A stretch of DNA of 64,000 nt from contig OZ025673.1 in the NCBI GenBank assembly GCA_964019335.1, forward strand, positions 124,001-188,000, given 5' to 3'. The stretch comes from Diplonema japonicum (lineage: Eukaryota; Euglenozoa; Diplonemea; Diplonemida; Diplonemidae). A program made the position numbers and the translations under genes. A model generated the notes under the pieces. It was not told the origin of the DNA. It made no database searches and worked only from the letters and a program-made list of their open reading frames with translations. Positions 10,801 through 18,629 of the stretch are shown piece by piece. Each line of letters starts with the position of its first letter. The stretch's first letter is position 1.

Positions 10801-13800
10801 TCGTTGTCGTCGTCCTCGTCCATCCACTTCTCCTGCACCTCCTGCACCTGACGAGAAGGCCATTCCTTCGCCGTCACCTTCTGCGCTTGCACCGGCTTCA
10901 CTGACCTCGCCATTCGCGCCACCTGCACCCATGTTGATGATGCTGCCTCCTTCTGGGGAGTTTGCTCCCCCCCCTTGGGAGGGGACCCAGGGCCACCACG
11001 TGGAGGTTCCCCAGCCATCTTTGATTGCGATTATTTTGATTAATTCCAACCCAAATTACCAGCCCCTTGAAAAAAAAAGAAAAATACATACTTCTTGATG
11101 TGATGATGGACTCCAGCTGCTGGATATCCTTCTCGGAATCAGTTGTCTTATGTTTTATTTCTTTTTTCCTTTCCCCCCGTTTTCCATACCACTTCGAAAG
11201 CAGGAGGCCCAAGGAACCAAGATGCTTGCGTTGCGTGAATATTCTCCACCTTAACAGCCCCGTGCACGTACGAACTCTGTGTTGGAAGGTGGTGTAAAGG
11301 AAGAAAAGAACGTACCTCATGCAATTTCTGCAACACCTTCCTGACGCCTTCGCCGCACACATCGGCATTCCCAGACGGCGAGTCAGCGCTACTCAACTCA
11401 GGGCCCGCAATTTTGAATACAACCTTTTTTTTTTTTATATTTTTCTTTTTTTATATATCCTTCCTTTCATACCCACATGGACTCCCCGTGCACGTCGCAC
11501 CCATAGGCTGTGGGAGTCACCACGGAGGGCAGCCTGTGAATATTCTCTTCGGTTCGGTTCAGATATTACATACTCCTGCGACATGTTTGCTGCCATGTCC
11601 GCAAAGGCCACAAGCCTGTGTGCACCTTCCGACGCTGCCGTTGTCAGTGCAACATGCGTGTTTTTCGTCTTTTCTTTCTTGAAGTAAGGCGACGGCGAGT
11701 GCCAAGCCAGCTCCGTTGAGGGCACTGGGATGGTAATATTGCCATTCTGTGGTGCTGTGTTGCTGCTGTGGCGGCATACCTCCCTGGCGGGTACTGGTGT
11801 GGTGTGGCTCACCCCCGTCATGAGCAGCAGGTTGTTGCTTGCACCTGCAGGAAGCTTGATGCCATTCGTAATGAACCTGTTGCCCACCAAGGTAGCGTCG
11901 CCCTCCACAGTTGTGTGCACCAGCGTGCACTCTGTCATTGTCGCGCCCTTCTCCAGTGTCACTTTGCAGTCGAGGAGCGTGCAGCTCTTGACCTCCACAC
12001 CTGCAGGCACCTTCAGCTCTGTCTTGTTGAACTCCACCCTCTCGCAGCTCACGCCCTGCAGAGCCGCAAGGTCCAGCTCACCGCCCAGGTATGTTACGCA
12101 CACCCTGCTCATCTGCGGGGCCTCCTTCAACGCAGCCAGAAGCTCCTCAGAGCTGTTGCACACCGCTGCGTCAGGTACCGGGCACTCCGCAAGTGGCTTC
12201 GACAGCACCTGCCGTTCAACGTGGCCTTTTCTTTTAACTCATACCTCAGCTGCAACGCGCAGGGAGCTGAACCTCCCGGGCAGGCTGGTCTGCTTCTTGC
12301 TGCTGCTTGGTTCCAGCAGCTCCTCGGCAGCCTCATCTGCTTCATCTTCGGCGACCCACTCCATGTGGCACTTCTGCCACGGGCCCTTGATCCTGCACAT
12401 TCCGTGCTCTCTCCCGTAGCCACTGTTAAAATGATTTTATTAAAGTCTACCACATACCGCCCGTAGTCAATCATGAGGGTCATGAGGTTCGAAGGCTGGA
12501 GCTTCTCAATCTTGTCAACGAAGGGGGGAAGCACCCTCTCCAGCTGGTTCCTGTCGCAGCATGCAGTGAGGAGGATGTGCTTCACGGGCAGAAGAAGGCA
12601 CGCGTCCAGAAGCTCCGGCTCAGGGGGGTCGTTCAGCTCGATGAGCAGGTTCTGAAGAGATGTTGTCTTGCCTGCCCTCATCGCCTGATTGGCAAGGACG
12701 GGAAGCACAGCGCGTAGGCCGCTGCCGGACTCCTTGTCCCTCATATCGCGGTGGATCTGGAGCTCCAGTGACACGATGTTGCGGTTGGACAGCACGATGT
12801 GGATGCACTCCCCGAGGAGAGGGGCGGACGCGGAAGTGATTCCCTTGAAGAAGACCCTGTTCACCTTCGAAGACTCCTGCGACGACAGGAAGTTGGCGAC
12901 ACCGCCGGCATCGACGATGGAGAGATCCGTGCACATCACCCTCACTTCCTCCGGCTTTGGCGCAGAGATGTTCTTCATGGGGGGGATGTACATAGTAGGC
13001 ACCCTCAGCTTCAAGCCCTCAATGTTGATGCTGCACAGCAGCTCCCTGCCCTCGTGACCAAGCTCCTCCTTGCACTTCACTTCAACCTCAACCAAAGGCG
13101 CCACGTACTGAGACCCGACCTTGTTCAGTGCAGCAGTGAGTTCCTTCGCCTCAGCGAGGTTGCGGACGGCCACCTTCAGCACGCTGCTCTGGCTCCTGGA
13201 GCGCAGGTGGTCAATCAGCTTCTGGAAGCCGTTCCACATGTCGTTTCCTGTTATCCAGCACATCTCCACCTGCTCGACACGCGGGGGAAGTGCGGCACCG
13301 ATCACCGCAATGCTGTCTCCGCCCAGTTCACAGTGGTTCAGCGACACCGTCTCCACCTCAGCCAGCTCGTCCACCTGCGCTTTGAACTCCGCAGCAATGG
13401 CGTACCCCATGTCCTTGGGTGCCTGCCTGCCGACCTCTTTAGCTGACAGCGACAGGTCAACGTGCCTCAGCTTCCCCCTCACAGCAGACCTAATGATCCT
13501 CCTCATCTTCCCCGTCAATACCTCCACAGGCCTTTCGTGCAGTCCAGCAGCCACATTCAAATCCATGGAAACAGCGGCCGGTGCCCCCCAGGGCTGCTTC
13601 CTCAGCCAGGAGCTGGACATAGACCACGAGGCAGTGGGCGAGAGCTCGTCACCCACCCTGTCCTGGGCGTTGGCAATAGACTCTGTGCTGTCAGCTGTCT
13701 TCAGCACCTCAGCGATGGCGTCGGACACGGCCTCGTGCAGGTTCTGAGGAAGTTAAAAAGCAAGTTAGCAACAACATACCACAAACACAGAGTTATCAGG

Positions 13801-15172
13801 GGCAATGTTTTTCTGGGGCTGCCAGTACCTTGCCGGCCTCGTGAAAGGAGTGGCCGAGCTCGACAGCGTGCTTTGCTGCAGGAAGCATGACGAGTGGTTC
13901 ATGGCATACCAGAGTTTTCGAAGGACCCTTCTGAAGGGTTAGCATCGAAGCCAGGTTGGGCAGGTCACTTTCATCCTTCTGCGCCTTTGGGCCCCACATG
14001 GACCTTCCCACCGTCTGCTCTTCCTCGCTTTTCTTCTCGGACTGAGGGTGCCACCCCATCCCGCTGAGACCAGCCAGCGGAGGGGGTCTGCCTCCTCTCG
14101 GGGGCATAGGCTGTTGGTGATGATGATGATGATGATGCTGGTGATGATGATGGTGGTGATGATGGTGATGATGATGATGATGCATGCCCATGTGGCCTCG
14201 CATCCCCTTACCACCCATCATGGTAGGGCTGGCGGTCTCAGCGTCGTTCCTGTAGTAGTCAATCATGGAGTCGATGACGTGCGCGAAGGCGCAGCCCTGC
14301 CCGAAGCTGCACGCCCCACTGTTGTGGTGGCGCTGGCACCAGCCCACGTGGCCGTGGTTGCGGAGATGTGCCTCGGCACGCTGAGTGAACCTCAAGTGGC
14401 TCTTTGGCACGTCCAGAGTCGTGCGCGGGTCGACCTGAAGCTTCACAAGCTGTTCGTCACCCATGTGATGATGATGGTGATGATGATGGTGATGGTGATG
14501 ATGATGATGATGGTGGTGGGGGTTGAAGCCGCCCATGCGGCGTCCCTCACCCTATGTTGTGTGTGTGTGTGATGCGAAACATACCGAGTACTCCTGGTTC
14601 ATGCTCATGGCCATAAGTCTCATCATTTCTGGGTTCACTGTGCCAGGGTCAACGCCCATTCGCAGCATGTTCATGGGGTTCGACACCATGAAGGGCGGTG
14701 TGGCTCTAGTCATTGGCGGAGTCCCTGCGAGGTCAGCGGGCATGTCGTCGGCCCATGCACCAACGTCGGTGTACATTTCAGCGAGGTCGCCTTGCGCACC
14801 CGCGATGAAGGGGGAGTTCGGCGCAGACCTTCTGCCCAGCGATGCTCTCCCGGTGCTAAGGAACTGGGGCGTGCGGAGGGGCATCAATCTTGCACTGCCT
14901 CCTATTATAGGCTGCTGGCTGGGCGACGCAGGCAAGCTGCGAGATCCCAGGTCCAGCATTTCGTTATCCCACACTCCACGCATAGGCCCTGCTGCGGGGG
15001 TCACAGCGTACGAGTCCCTTACTCTGGCAGTTTTCGTCTGGGCTGCCTGTCCAGGGCTCTTCAAAAGTGCCGACGGCAACTCTTTCTCGGCCCCCTCCCC
15101 CTTGTCTTCCACGCTGGAGCTCCTCCCGTTGGCACCACCCTTCCCTCCTCTACCCCGCCATCCAGTTGACAT
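4851..15172 (-). CDS. CCCH zinc-finger, poly-His, LRR-like protein in ten exons; last intron carries a LINE
   Basis: Start ATG 15172, 17 bases after a pyrimidine tract and CAG. Exons: 15172-14585, 14551-13829, 13743-12458, 12422-12245, 12208-11574, 11533-11473, 11423-11316, 11276-11190, 11146-11092 and 4861-4851 (stop TAA 4851). Each splice restores the frame and removes a short GT...AG intron (33-49 nt, one of 85), except the last, which holds a 6.2-kb LINE. Exon 2 has two long histidine runs and, between them, a zinc finger with C-x8-C-x5-C-x3-H spacing (CQRHHNSGAC, CAFAH), which in this family binds RNA. Exon 3 has repeats resembling ribonuclease-inhibitor-type LRRs. Exon 5 has short beta-strand repeats resembling a beta-helix. 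Predicted role: RNA-binding regulator. The second intron (donor GTACTG) and the sixth (acceptor AAAG) are the least certain; the eleven-base last exon rests on the fit of the intron remnants. Confidence 0.75.
4945..9294 (-). CDS. LINE ORF2: AP endonuclease and reverse transcriptase polyprotein
   Basis: About 1449 residues if started at ATG 9294, which overlaps the ORF1 stop by 34 bases; an ATG at 9369 is an alternative, as is frameshifting from ORF1. The N-terminal APE-type endonuclease shows VNVASLRNQ, TQETAL, GDFNTD and GTDHRTL, supplying the expected N, E, D/N and D-H residues. The central reverse transcriptase has AGIDGW, HRPITVTSAVYR, VALDFAKCFDSVPQ, NGILQGCPISV and the catalytic SYADDAYLL. 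Further on is a CDIC...HALWEC zinc-knuckle-like motif after an acidic stretch. The last about 130 residues (LALDFENVTGKTLGG ... WNRRAIFASPKTKHD) are conserved in the relic at 58100-58615, so they form a real element-specific domain. The protein would nick target DNA and copy the RNA there. No RNase H domain was recognised. Confidence 0.92.
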   Translation of the reverse strand: MRELHWKPPQLKTGRRKPGSEEEEDFARLTAQGIHPNPGPNMYVSTVNVASLRNQIEEVTTKLDVDVICTQETALTLAGQQEMERELGKKTKKKWKPMWGPPQPGRKVEGIASNWVAQRGGLATLIREPRTALPGSLDTNDQSEEQRRRWLHTQVAIDGKRRWLHIISIYCPAGTGREETAKRETLLHYILRKKAKELGNVPILVVGDFNTDEARSPELRKALQAGWADTADLCAKWRGKQPDPTFVRENCATRIDRILASPEAVPAITGCQVNQAIKGTDHRTLTVALELDRFRMTVQRYMLPRGLETADEPTEEQGAEAVEAAGFRQYLHEGNITKAFETLSRCTEDLLIDQPVGTPGRAAYVGRGKHTSTKEKEVCAPTTTGTVGAATTWQARLEKLKLKTRTLQQQLEQAVEDKGLSKPTLNTIRNVNREAKALAVPAEPVPHDAVLIEDMLAAALNMEDAIAAEERKKRTEANTSRRREYLAEVAAGRETTRLVKVAKGKRQSDGTRAVKEGMVLFASPGLIDSVMRKAWKTVFAKYESRPEPLYAPFKAKYSKFVQRHEMERTQLTGARLREVLRKKSKKSAAGIDGWRMLELRKLPESVLDAWAMLFHAIEATGRWPEAMKTALVTLVPKCDDAGPLEHRPITVTSAVYRLWACARLSDILIWQEKWIHDKQYGFRTGFGTEDALLDLALDIEESILEGKPLVGVALDFAKCFDSVPQQLVLELVEDMGMDTGILRALKGMYAGMRRRFRYAAGVGEEFHTTNGILQGCPISVVLINALLAVLMKQVENDTGVRSLSYADDAYLLARLGAALQEGVDAVEAFCKQVGMKLNTRKTKTFAVNRKTPEVKVKGEELQPTRTVGVLGAKLRTDGRPQTNGDRTAEALGTLSRLGATPLSFQQKAKIISSTILPSCLYDCPFSPPKTGQMATLVKETTYALWGQKYCTRNPGTVLSVTLPGHTSHPQMTAAYRALMLLYRACKKDDKLWTRCDAIAKRYSGKKIPVGPVGIMMERWLPQIKLSWAQLKDTHALEKEPYKHYIRDRLRRAEAQEIMSKRSTMGGMEAAAAAETNALWRKLVVTDPIAARDVRRIISGAVFYINPRGWRTDTVEHIPMAEGEEDEDEDEAEDEQEEEEEEGQDTEKWLIAEARKQEAKQAEPTTAHCDICGQEQQLPNMLEHALWECEKAKEVQQREEHEGMTRRGLEPCTKLHGILPRGAGKDVRERLEGTQRYLLAVVGERDAALQAKRQEVYHTHQWLEITQGQEHPVPSDKDFGKLPAGDVLREYTKEVLRWMRQLRWYAGSRNTSVSTVELALDFENVTGKTLGGKLGDLAEVQQKARRLHGLMKKIWHTWELGRVLKKVKGRRAFPAEPSTRVHTLRSIGRTKAVIGWNRRAIFASPKTKHDLEALKGQWARERRERAARLGRRPARPPKEENPLLKGDRCR
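9261..11018 (-). CDS. LINE ORF1: nucleic-acid-binding protein with C-terminal Cys-rich finger
   Basis: A 585-residue protein starting MAGEPPRGG. Residues about 225-300 (FDLHSVPRGITGEQVQGLL ... WKDATVIRVIPKKGRQLAVVQ) look like an RRM-type fold. A polyglutamine run and a KKK-rich region lie near 375-395. A coiled-coil stretch (LVTKLQSEVDRLKDALRKV) follows near 405-425, as in LINE ORF1 proteins that trimerise. Then come repeated SPKRQRS units, which are basic and serine/proline-rich. The C-terminal end has Cys pairs CGSC, CAMENC and CVSC, a likely zinc-binding module. It probably coats the element RNA. The stop lies 33 bases beyond the best ORF2 ATG. The ORF2 reading frame is also open across this whole ORF, discussed as a finding. 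Confidence 0.85.
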   Translation of the reverse strand: MAGEPPRGGPGSPPKGGEQTPQKEAASSTWVQVARMARSVKPVQAQKVTAKEWPSRQVQEVQEKWMDEDDDNDSSSSSTIVLRAIWWRAASGEDGWAKVQADAKNETVKALKALGVTLRGISEPRGEAWKGQLTKLDLLVYVAANEEGKAKQAGAGGLFVEDRRRKREKQPPLWLRTWDVAAARGIGGPTATLTSNGRGLGLVQDGNLDSDDARHKAQEAGLLVGTGAGRKFDLHSVPRGITGEQVQGLLRNNGWKDATVIRVIPKKGRQLAVVQSAGQPPFGEVQVGEHRMALTAAWKQQPLQMVVAKGETRKDPNENCDTRYSKPEFLCFYGKNKGEEYWAAADPEKLQEREQKDATADTTTEQKKKKTKKPQKQEQQQQQQQQQKDTTINATELEQYKMLVTKLQSEVDRLKDALRKVARRAMENRAATTPAATTSAASPKRQRSGTPEQNTETPTAKKKPATAAAAGAVSPKKTSTNTNTNKAASPKRQRSQTPSPSPSPKKPDPSSPGHRKPTTSSEGKLQGKEKKKQKVHVHAWSATYQASQGQCGSCHGQLKGRRARVCAMENCRREQCVSCIGNLPN

Positions 15173-15268
15173 GTCAAATCTTCGGTTTCCCTGAATGATG
15201 ATGAAAAACGTGCATAAAAAGTTTACAAAACTACATATGAGAGATGGTTGTGTAAATGAAGCTACAAA

Positions 15269-18181
15269 CTACAAGAAACGATCTACAAGGGGCGCAATAA
15301 GGGGGTCATCTGTGCGGAGTACCCATTGCACAGCAGGGTGCCTGGCAACCGAAGACACATGTTCTGCTGGGAGGGCAAGGTAAGTATCAATGACGGCTTC
15401 TCTGCTGTGCAGTGTGCCTCTTACCCAGATGTCCATTGTGAAGCGGACAAACGGCTCAACGTCGAAGTTGGAGAGCTTGTCTTCAAGAGATGCTTTCTTG
15501 AAGAGCCCAAGTACAAGCAGCTCATCTTCAGTTGTGAAGTACGGGTTAAGAGTGGCAAAGTGTGGCACTGATATGTTCGGGAATTGCAGATATTTATGCT
15601 CTGCTACGAGTAGCCTCAGGATAGCAGTGTTCACGCTCTTCCTCACCTTCACCACGTTGTCCCTCAAGACAGGGTCGCAAAACACTGCAACGAGTGTCGT
15701 CAGGCATGCTTTGCAGGGTAGCCCCACTTGCCCCAGAACCTCCAGTGTGTACAAAAGACATTCCACTGCATTTGCGCCCTCCCCTATACCCCTCAAGGAA
15801 CTCTCAGTACAGTACCAAGCGTACTGCGACACCACCTCGTCACCTTCTTCCAGGCATGGCAGTGCTAGCGCAATCTTAAGGATAGGTATCCTGACACTTT
15901 GCATGCCACTCAGCATGCACCCGTGCAGCAGGGACACATACGACGCAGGCACCCTATGGTGCCTGACGTGCTCTGTGACAGCACCGTGCGCGATGCAGTA
16001 CAGTGGGAGGTGGTCTGTGATCGACGCTCTCTTCAGTAGGTCGTAGGCTAAGGTAGGCTGTGCTTTAGTAGCAGAAGCAACTGCAAGGTCATGGCTAGTG
16101 GTCCATGAAGACGGCGTGATGTTGTCGAGGAGAAAACTAGTGGCACACGAGAAGCCATGGTAAGAAAACAGCCAGGCAAGGACTGTCTTAGAAGGAAGAA
16201 CACCCTGCGTACAGCGATAAGTTTCCAGAACGCTGTTAACCGATTGTTCATCAGGGCACGTACCGCACCTCTCCTTGCTCCTTGCCATTACCTCTAGCAG
16301 CGACTGAACTAAGTGCTGGAATAAGCTGTTGTCCACCTCTACCTTGGCGGCACCTCGTACGTCCTCAGCCAAACCTTTGATTCTCCTTTCCACCTCCCCT
16401 AGCACCACCTCGTTGCTATATATCAAATCAAACAGCACGACATCCACTGCTGCAACAGTCTCCTCTAGCGGGTAGAGCGTGCGCATGCTTTCTAACACTT
16501 CGTCCTCCCTCAAGAGGTTCCTGCCAGCCTTCCACAAATCCGATGAGTGCTCCGACAAGCTCAATAGCTTGCTGAACGCACCCGACGTTATGGCAAAGGC
16601 TTCTTTCGGAAGGTGTAGAGGCAACCCCATGATGACAGGAAGGAGCACAGGTGCAATGAGCAGAAAGGTGTCGCAGCACAGTGTGTTATCTGCCAGTGAA
16701 ATCAGCGAGTACACAGCCTCTTGTGTGGTTGGTATGTGAGAGAGGAGGTGGGGGTGAGAAGTCAAGGTTTCAATGACGAGAGGGGCGTGGTGTGGACTTT
16801 CAGAGGCAGCGTCTAGGAGAGAAAGGACAGTTCCAACAAGGTGCTCAGTGGGGCTGCGGAACGAACAAAAAGCTTGCACCGCGCTAGTGAACATCTCGGT
16901 CACATCGAAGTTGCCTTGCAGAGCAGGGCAGCAGCTCATAGCCTGCAACCCTTCGGCAACGATGTCCTCGTCGCTCTCTTGTTCGTCCTCACTGCCAAGC
17001 ACCACCATCTGAAGTAGCGTTACCACCTTCTTCCCGACACCGTCCCGCATGAGCGGACTCTCTAAAGTGCTCAGCGAGTACAGCAACGCACCCAACGTCT
17101 TCACAGTGGCAAGCATCAGTTGCTTGTCATGCTTGGAAACTGCTGTGAAGGCATGTTCAAGAACTACGTCGAGGCTGTGGAATATGGTCATCGAGCTCTG
17201 TACTGACGCTGTCGTGTGTAGAACGTTGATAAGCTCACATGTCTTGACTGTGAGCTGTGCGTCGTCAGTGGATAGGCACTCAAGAAGGTAGTGCGGAAGG
17301 GGCGTACCGCTTAACACGTCTGTGCACTCGTAACGCTCACACAGAATTGTGAGGAAATGCACCAAAGCCTTTTGAAGCAATACATTGGGTGTAACGAGGA
17401 GCTTGGAGACGCTCTTCAGGAAGTCGTGGTCCGCAATAGGAAGGTGCATGATGAGGCAGGGGCTCTGAGCACAGGCATTGAGAAAGGCGACAAGGTTGAT
17501 GAGAAGCGAGGGGTGCGTCCGTCCCATGACCTGACTGAGGAACCTGCGTACCTCATGTGCGTATGTTTCGTGAAAGGCTTTGGCACCGCTGCTTTGCGTC
17601 ATCTTGAGGAAGATGTAAAGGAGCTTGGCTTGAACATCCTCAGGTGGGGACTCAGGTGGCTCCACGGCACGCCAAAGCCCGACAAGGACACCACTGTGAA
17701 CGGAAAGCACATCGCAGACTTCAGGAAGTTCTGAGAGAACCGTGGACAGCAAGCTGATAACTACATGCGATGGGGTTGAAAGTGAAGCAGAGAGGAGCGA
17801 CGCAAAGTGCCTTGTTGTGACAAGCGAAGGGTACCTGCATGCGATGAGAGACAGCACTTCTTCGTAGTGAGCAAGTGTGGTGGTTTCAAGGCCTGCGGAG
17901 GCGGTCCTCATGATGTCCGTGAGTATCTTTTTGCCGAAGACGCCCTTTAATGCAACAGAAGACACCTCATAAACAGACAAAACCTGTAGAAGACAGACTC
18001 CGGTTGCCTTTCCTTCGACACCACCCCTTCCCATTATCGCAATGGCGCACATCAAACAGCACATTCTCCCTCCCCTCCTCTCTTGCACCCAGCAGTGCTC
18101 CGCCTCCTCCCTACTGTGCAAACCTTCTTCATGGCAAGCTACTACCTCGTCCACATACCCAACGAAGCACTCGCTCCGCAT
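15269..18181 (-). CDS. Large alpha-helical (ARM/HEAT-like) repeat protein
   Basis: A 970-residue protein from ATG 18181 (MRSECFVGYVD) to stop 15269, one uninterrupted exon. It is almost entirely paired amphipathic helices of 35-45 residues with leucine-rich faces (for example LLSTVLSELPEVCDVLSVHSG, LVHFLTILCERYE, CELINVLHTTASV), the pattern of ARM/HEAT solenoids. No catalytic motif, signal peptide or membrane segment is seen. Proteasome-associated, nuclear-transport and adaptor scaffolds have similar looks, but I cannot assign it to one. Its stop is only 97 bases from the start of the CCCH gene, so the two are likely processed from one precursor. A cysteine-rich N-terminal patch (RMCCLMCAIA) is odd; the true start could be a later methionine. 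Confidence 0.85.
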   Translation of the reverse strand: MRSECFVGYVDEVVACHEEGLHSREEAEHCWVQERRGGRMCCLMCAIAIMGRGGVEGKATGVCLLQVLSVYEVSSVALKGVFGKKILTDIMRTASAGLETTTLAHYEEVLSLIACRYPSLVTTRHFASLLSASLSTPSHVVISLLSTVLSELPEVCDVLSVHSGVLVGLWRAVEPPESPPEDVQAKLLYIFLKMTQSSGAKAFHETYAHEVRRFLSQVMGRTHPSLLINLVAFLNACAQSPCLIMHLPIADHDFLKSVSKLLVTPNVLLQKALVHFLTILCERYECTDVLSGTPLPHYLLECLSTDDAQLTVKTCELINVLHTTASVQSSMTIFHSLDVVLEHAFTAVSKHDKQLMLATVKTLGALLYSLSTLESPLMRDGVGKKVVTLLQMVVLGSEDEQESDEDIVAEGLQAMSCCPALQGNFDVTEMFTSAVQAFCSFRSPTEHLVGTVLSLLDAASESPHHAPLVIETLTSHPHLLSHIPTTQEAVYSLISLADNTLCCDTFLLIAPVLLPVIMGLPLHLPKEAFAITSGAFSKLLSLSEHSSDLWKAGRNLLREDEVLESMRTLYPLEETVAAVDVVLFDLIYSNEVVLGEVERRIKGLAEDVRGAAKVEVDNSLFQHLVQSLLEVMARSKERCGTCPDEQSVNSVLETYRCTQGVLPSKTVLAWLFSYHGFSCATSFLLDNITPSSWTTSHDLAVASATKAQPTLAYDLLKRASITDHLPLYCIAHGAVTEHVRHHRVPASYVSLLHGCMLSGMQSVRIPILKIALALPCLEEGDEVVSQYAWYCTESSLRGIGEGANAVECLLYTLEVLGQVGLPCKACLTTLVAVFCDPVLRDNVVKVRKSVNTAILRLLVAEHKYLQFPNISVPHFATLNPYFTTEDELLVLGLFKKASLEDKLSNFDVEPFVRFTMDIWVRGTLHSREAVIDTYLALPAEHVSSVARHPAVQWVLRTDDPLIAPLVDRFL

Positions 18182-18629
18182 CGTGGACCTGGTGTGGTTT
18201 TCATTCTGTTCTTTTTTGTTTTTTTCTTCTTCCAGAAAGGGGCCAAAATACTCAAATAAAAACGAGAGAACATTGGTACATCTAAAGAAAGTTTATCTTA
18301 TTTTTTTTTTTTTACAGGGGGGCGGGAGTGGACAGACGTATTAACCCTTCAAAACAAAAGGAAGGGGGAGAAAGGGTTAAACGAAATATAACATTGCTTA
18401 ATTAGAAAAAGGAGTAACATGCGGAGCAAAAAGTACAACGGGGAGTAAATGGAAAAGAAAATTACTAGTGGGGGGGGGGGGAGAGAGAGAGAGAGAGAGT
18501 TTTTTCGCTTTATTATTACATTATATTATGGGAAAACCCCCCCCCAAAAAAAGAGAGAAAAACGGGGAAGTGAACGACTCTATTACTTTTACAACGTGCT
18601 CCGTTGTCGCTGCTCGCTTACCATCTTAT
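18182..18629. other. Intergenic spacer with G, GA and A tracts
   Basis: The spacer holds a G run followed by a (GA)n stretch at about 18467-18500 and A/C runs near 18537. No coding region is supported; the plus-strand ORFs here are shadows. On the transcribed strand the G/GA block is a C/CT pyrimidine tract. Confidence 0.6.

Larger units (their letters stand above)
4892..11069 (-). mobile_element. Full-length non-LTR retrotransposon (LINE) inside the last intron of the CCCH gene
   Basis: The element lies in the same orientation as its host gene. It has a 5' leader of about 50 bases, ORF1 (11018-9261), ORF2 (9294-4945) with endonuclease and reverse transcriptase domains, and a 3' end of about 50 bases terminating CTCATATA. 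On the transcribed strand it is flanked by a duplicated T-rich target (T5-C-T8): 11070-11084 upstream and 4878-4891 downstream. No poly(A) tail is present. Removing the element and one target copy leaves an intron of about 38 nt that looks like the other introns of the host gene. Both ORFs are intact, so the copy is recent and may be active. Two tail-only copies occur at 29205-29287 and 34571-34630. Confidence 0.93.

Noticed and set aside
5501..10851. Many plus-strand ORFs over the LINE (up to about 230 codons)
   Set aside because: They are antisense shadows of GC-rich ORF1/ORF2, with low-complexity S/P/C/R-rich translations and no motifs.
9369..11049. Upstream part of the 2034-codon open frame as the true start of LINE ORF2
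   Set aside because: The first 580 codons overlap ORF1 in another frame, begin with a non-ATG codon and are R/G/E/A-rich; the domain-bearing protein begins near 9294-9369.
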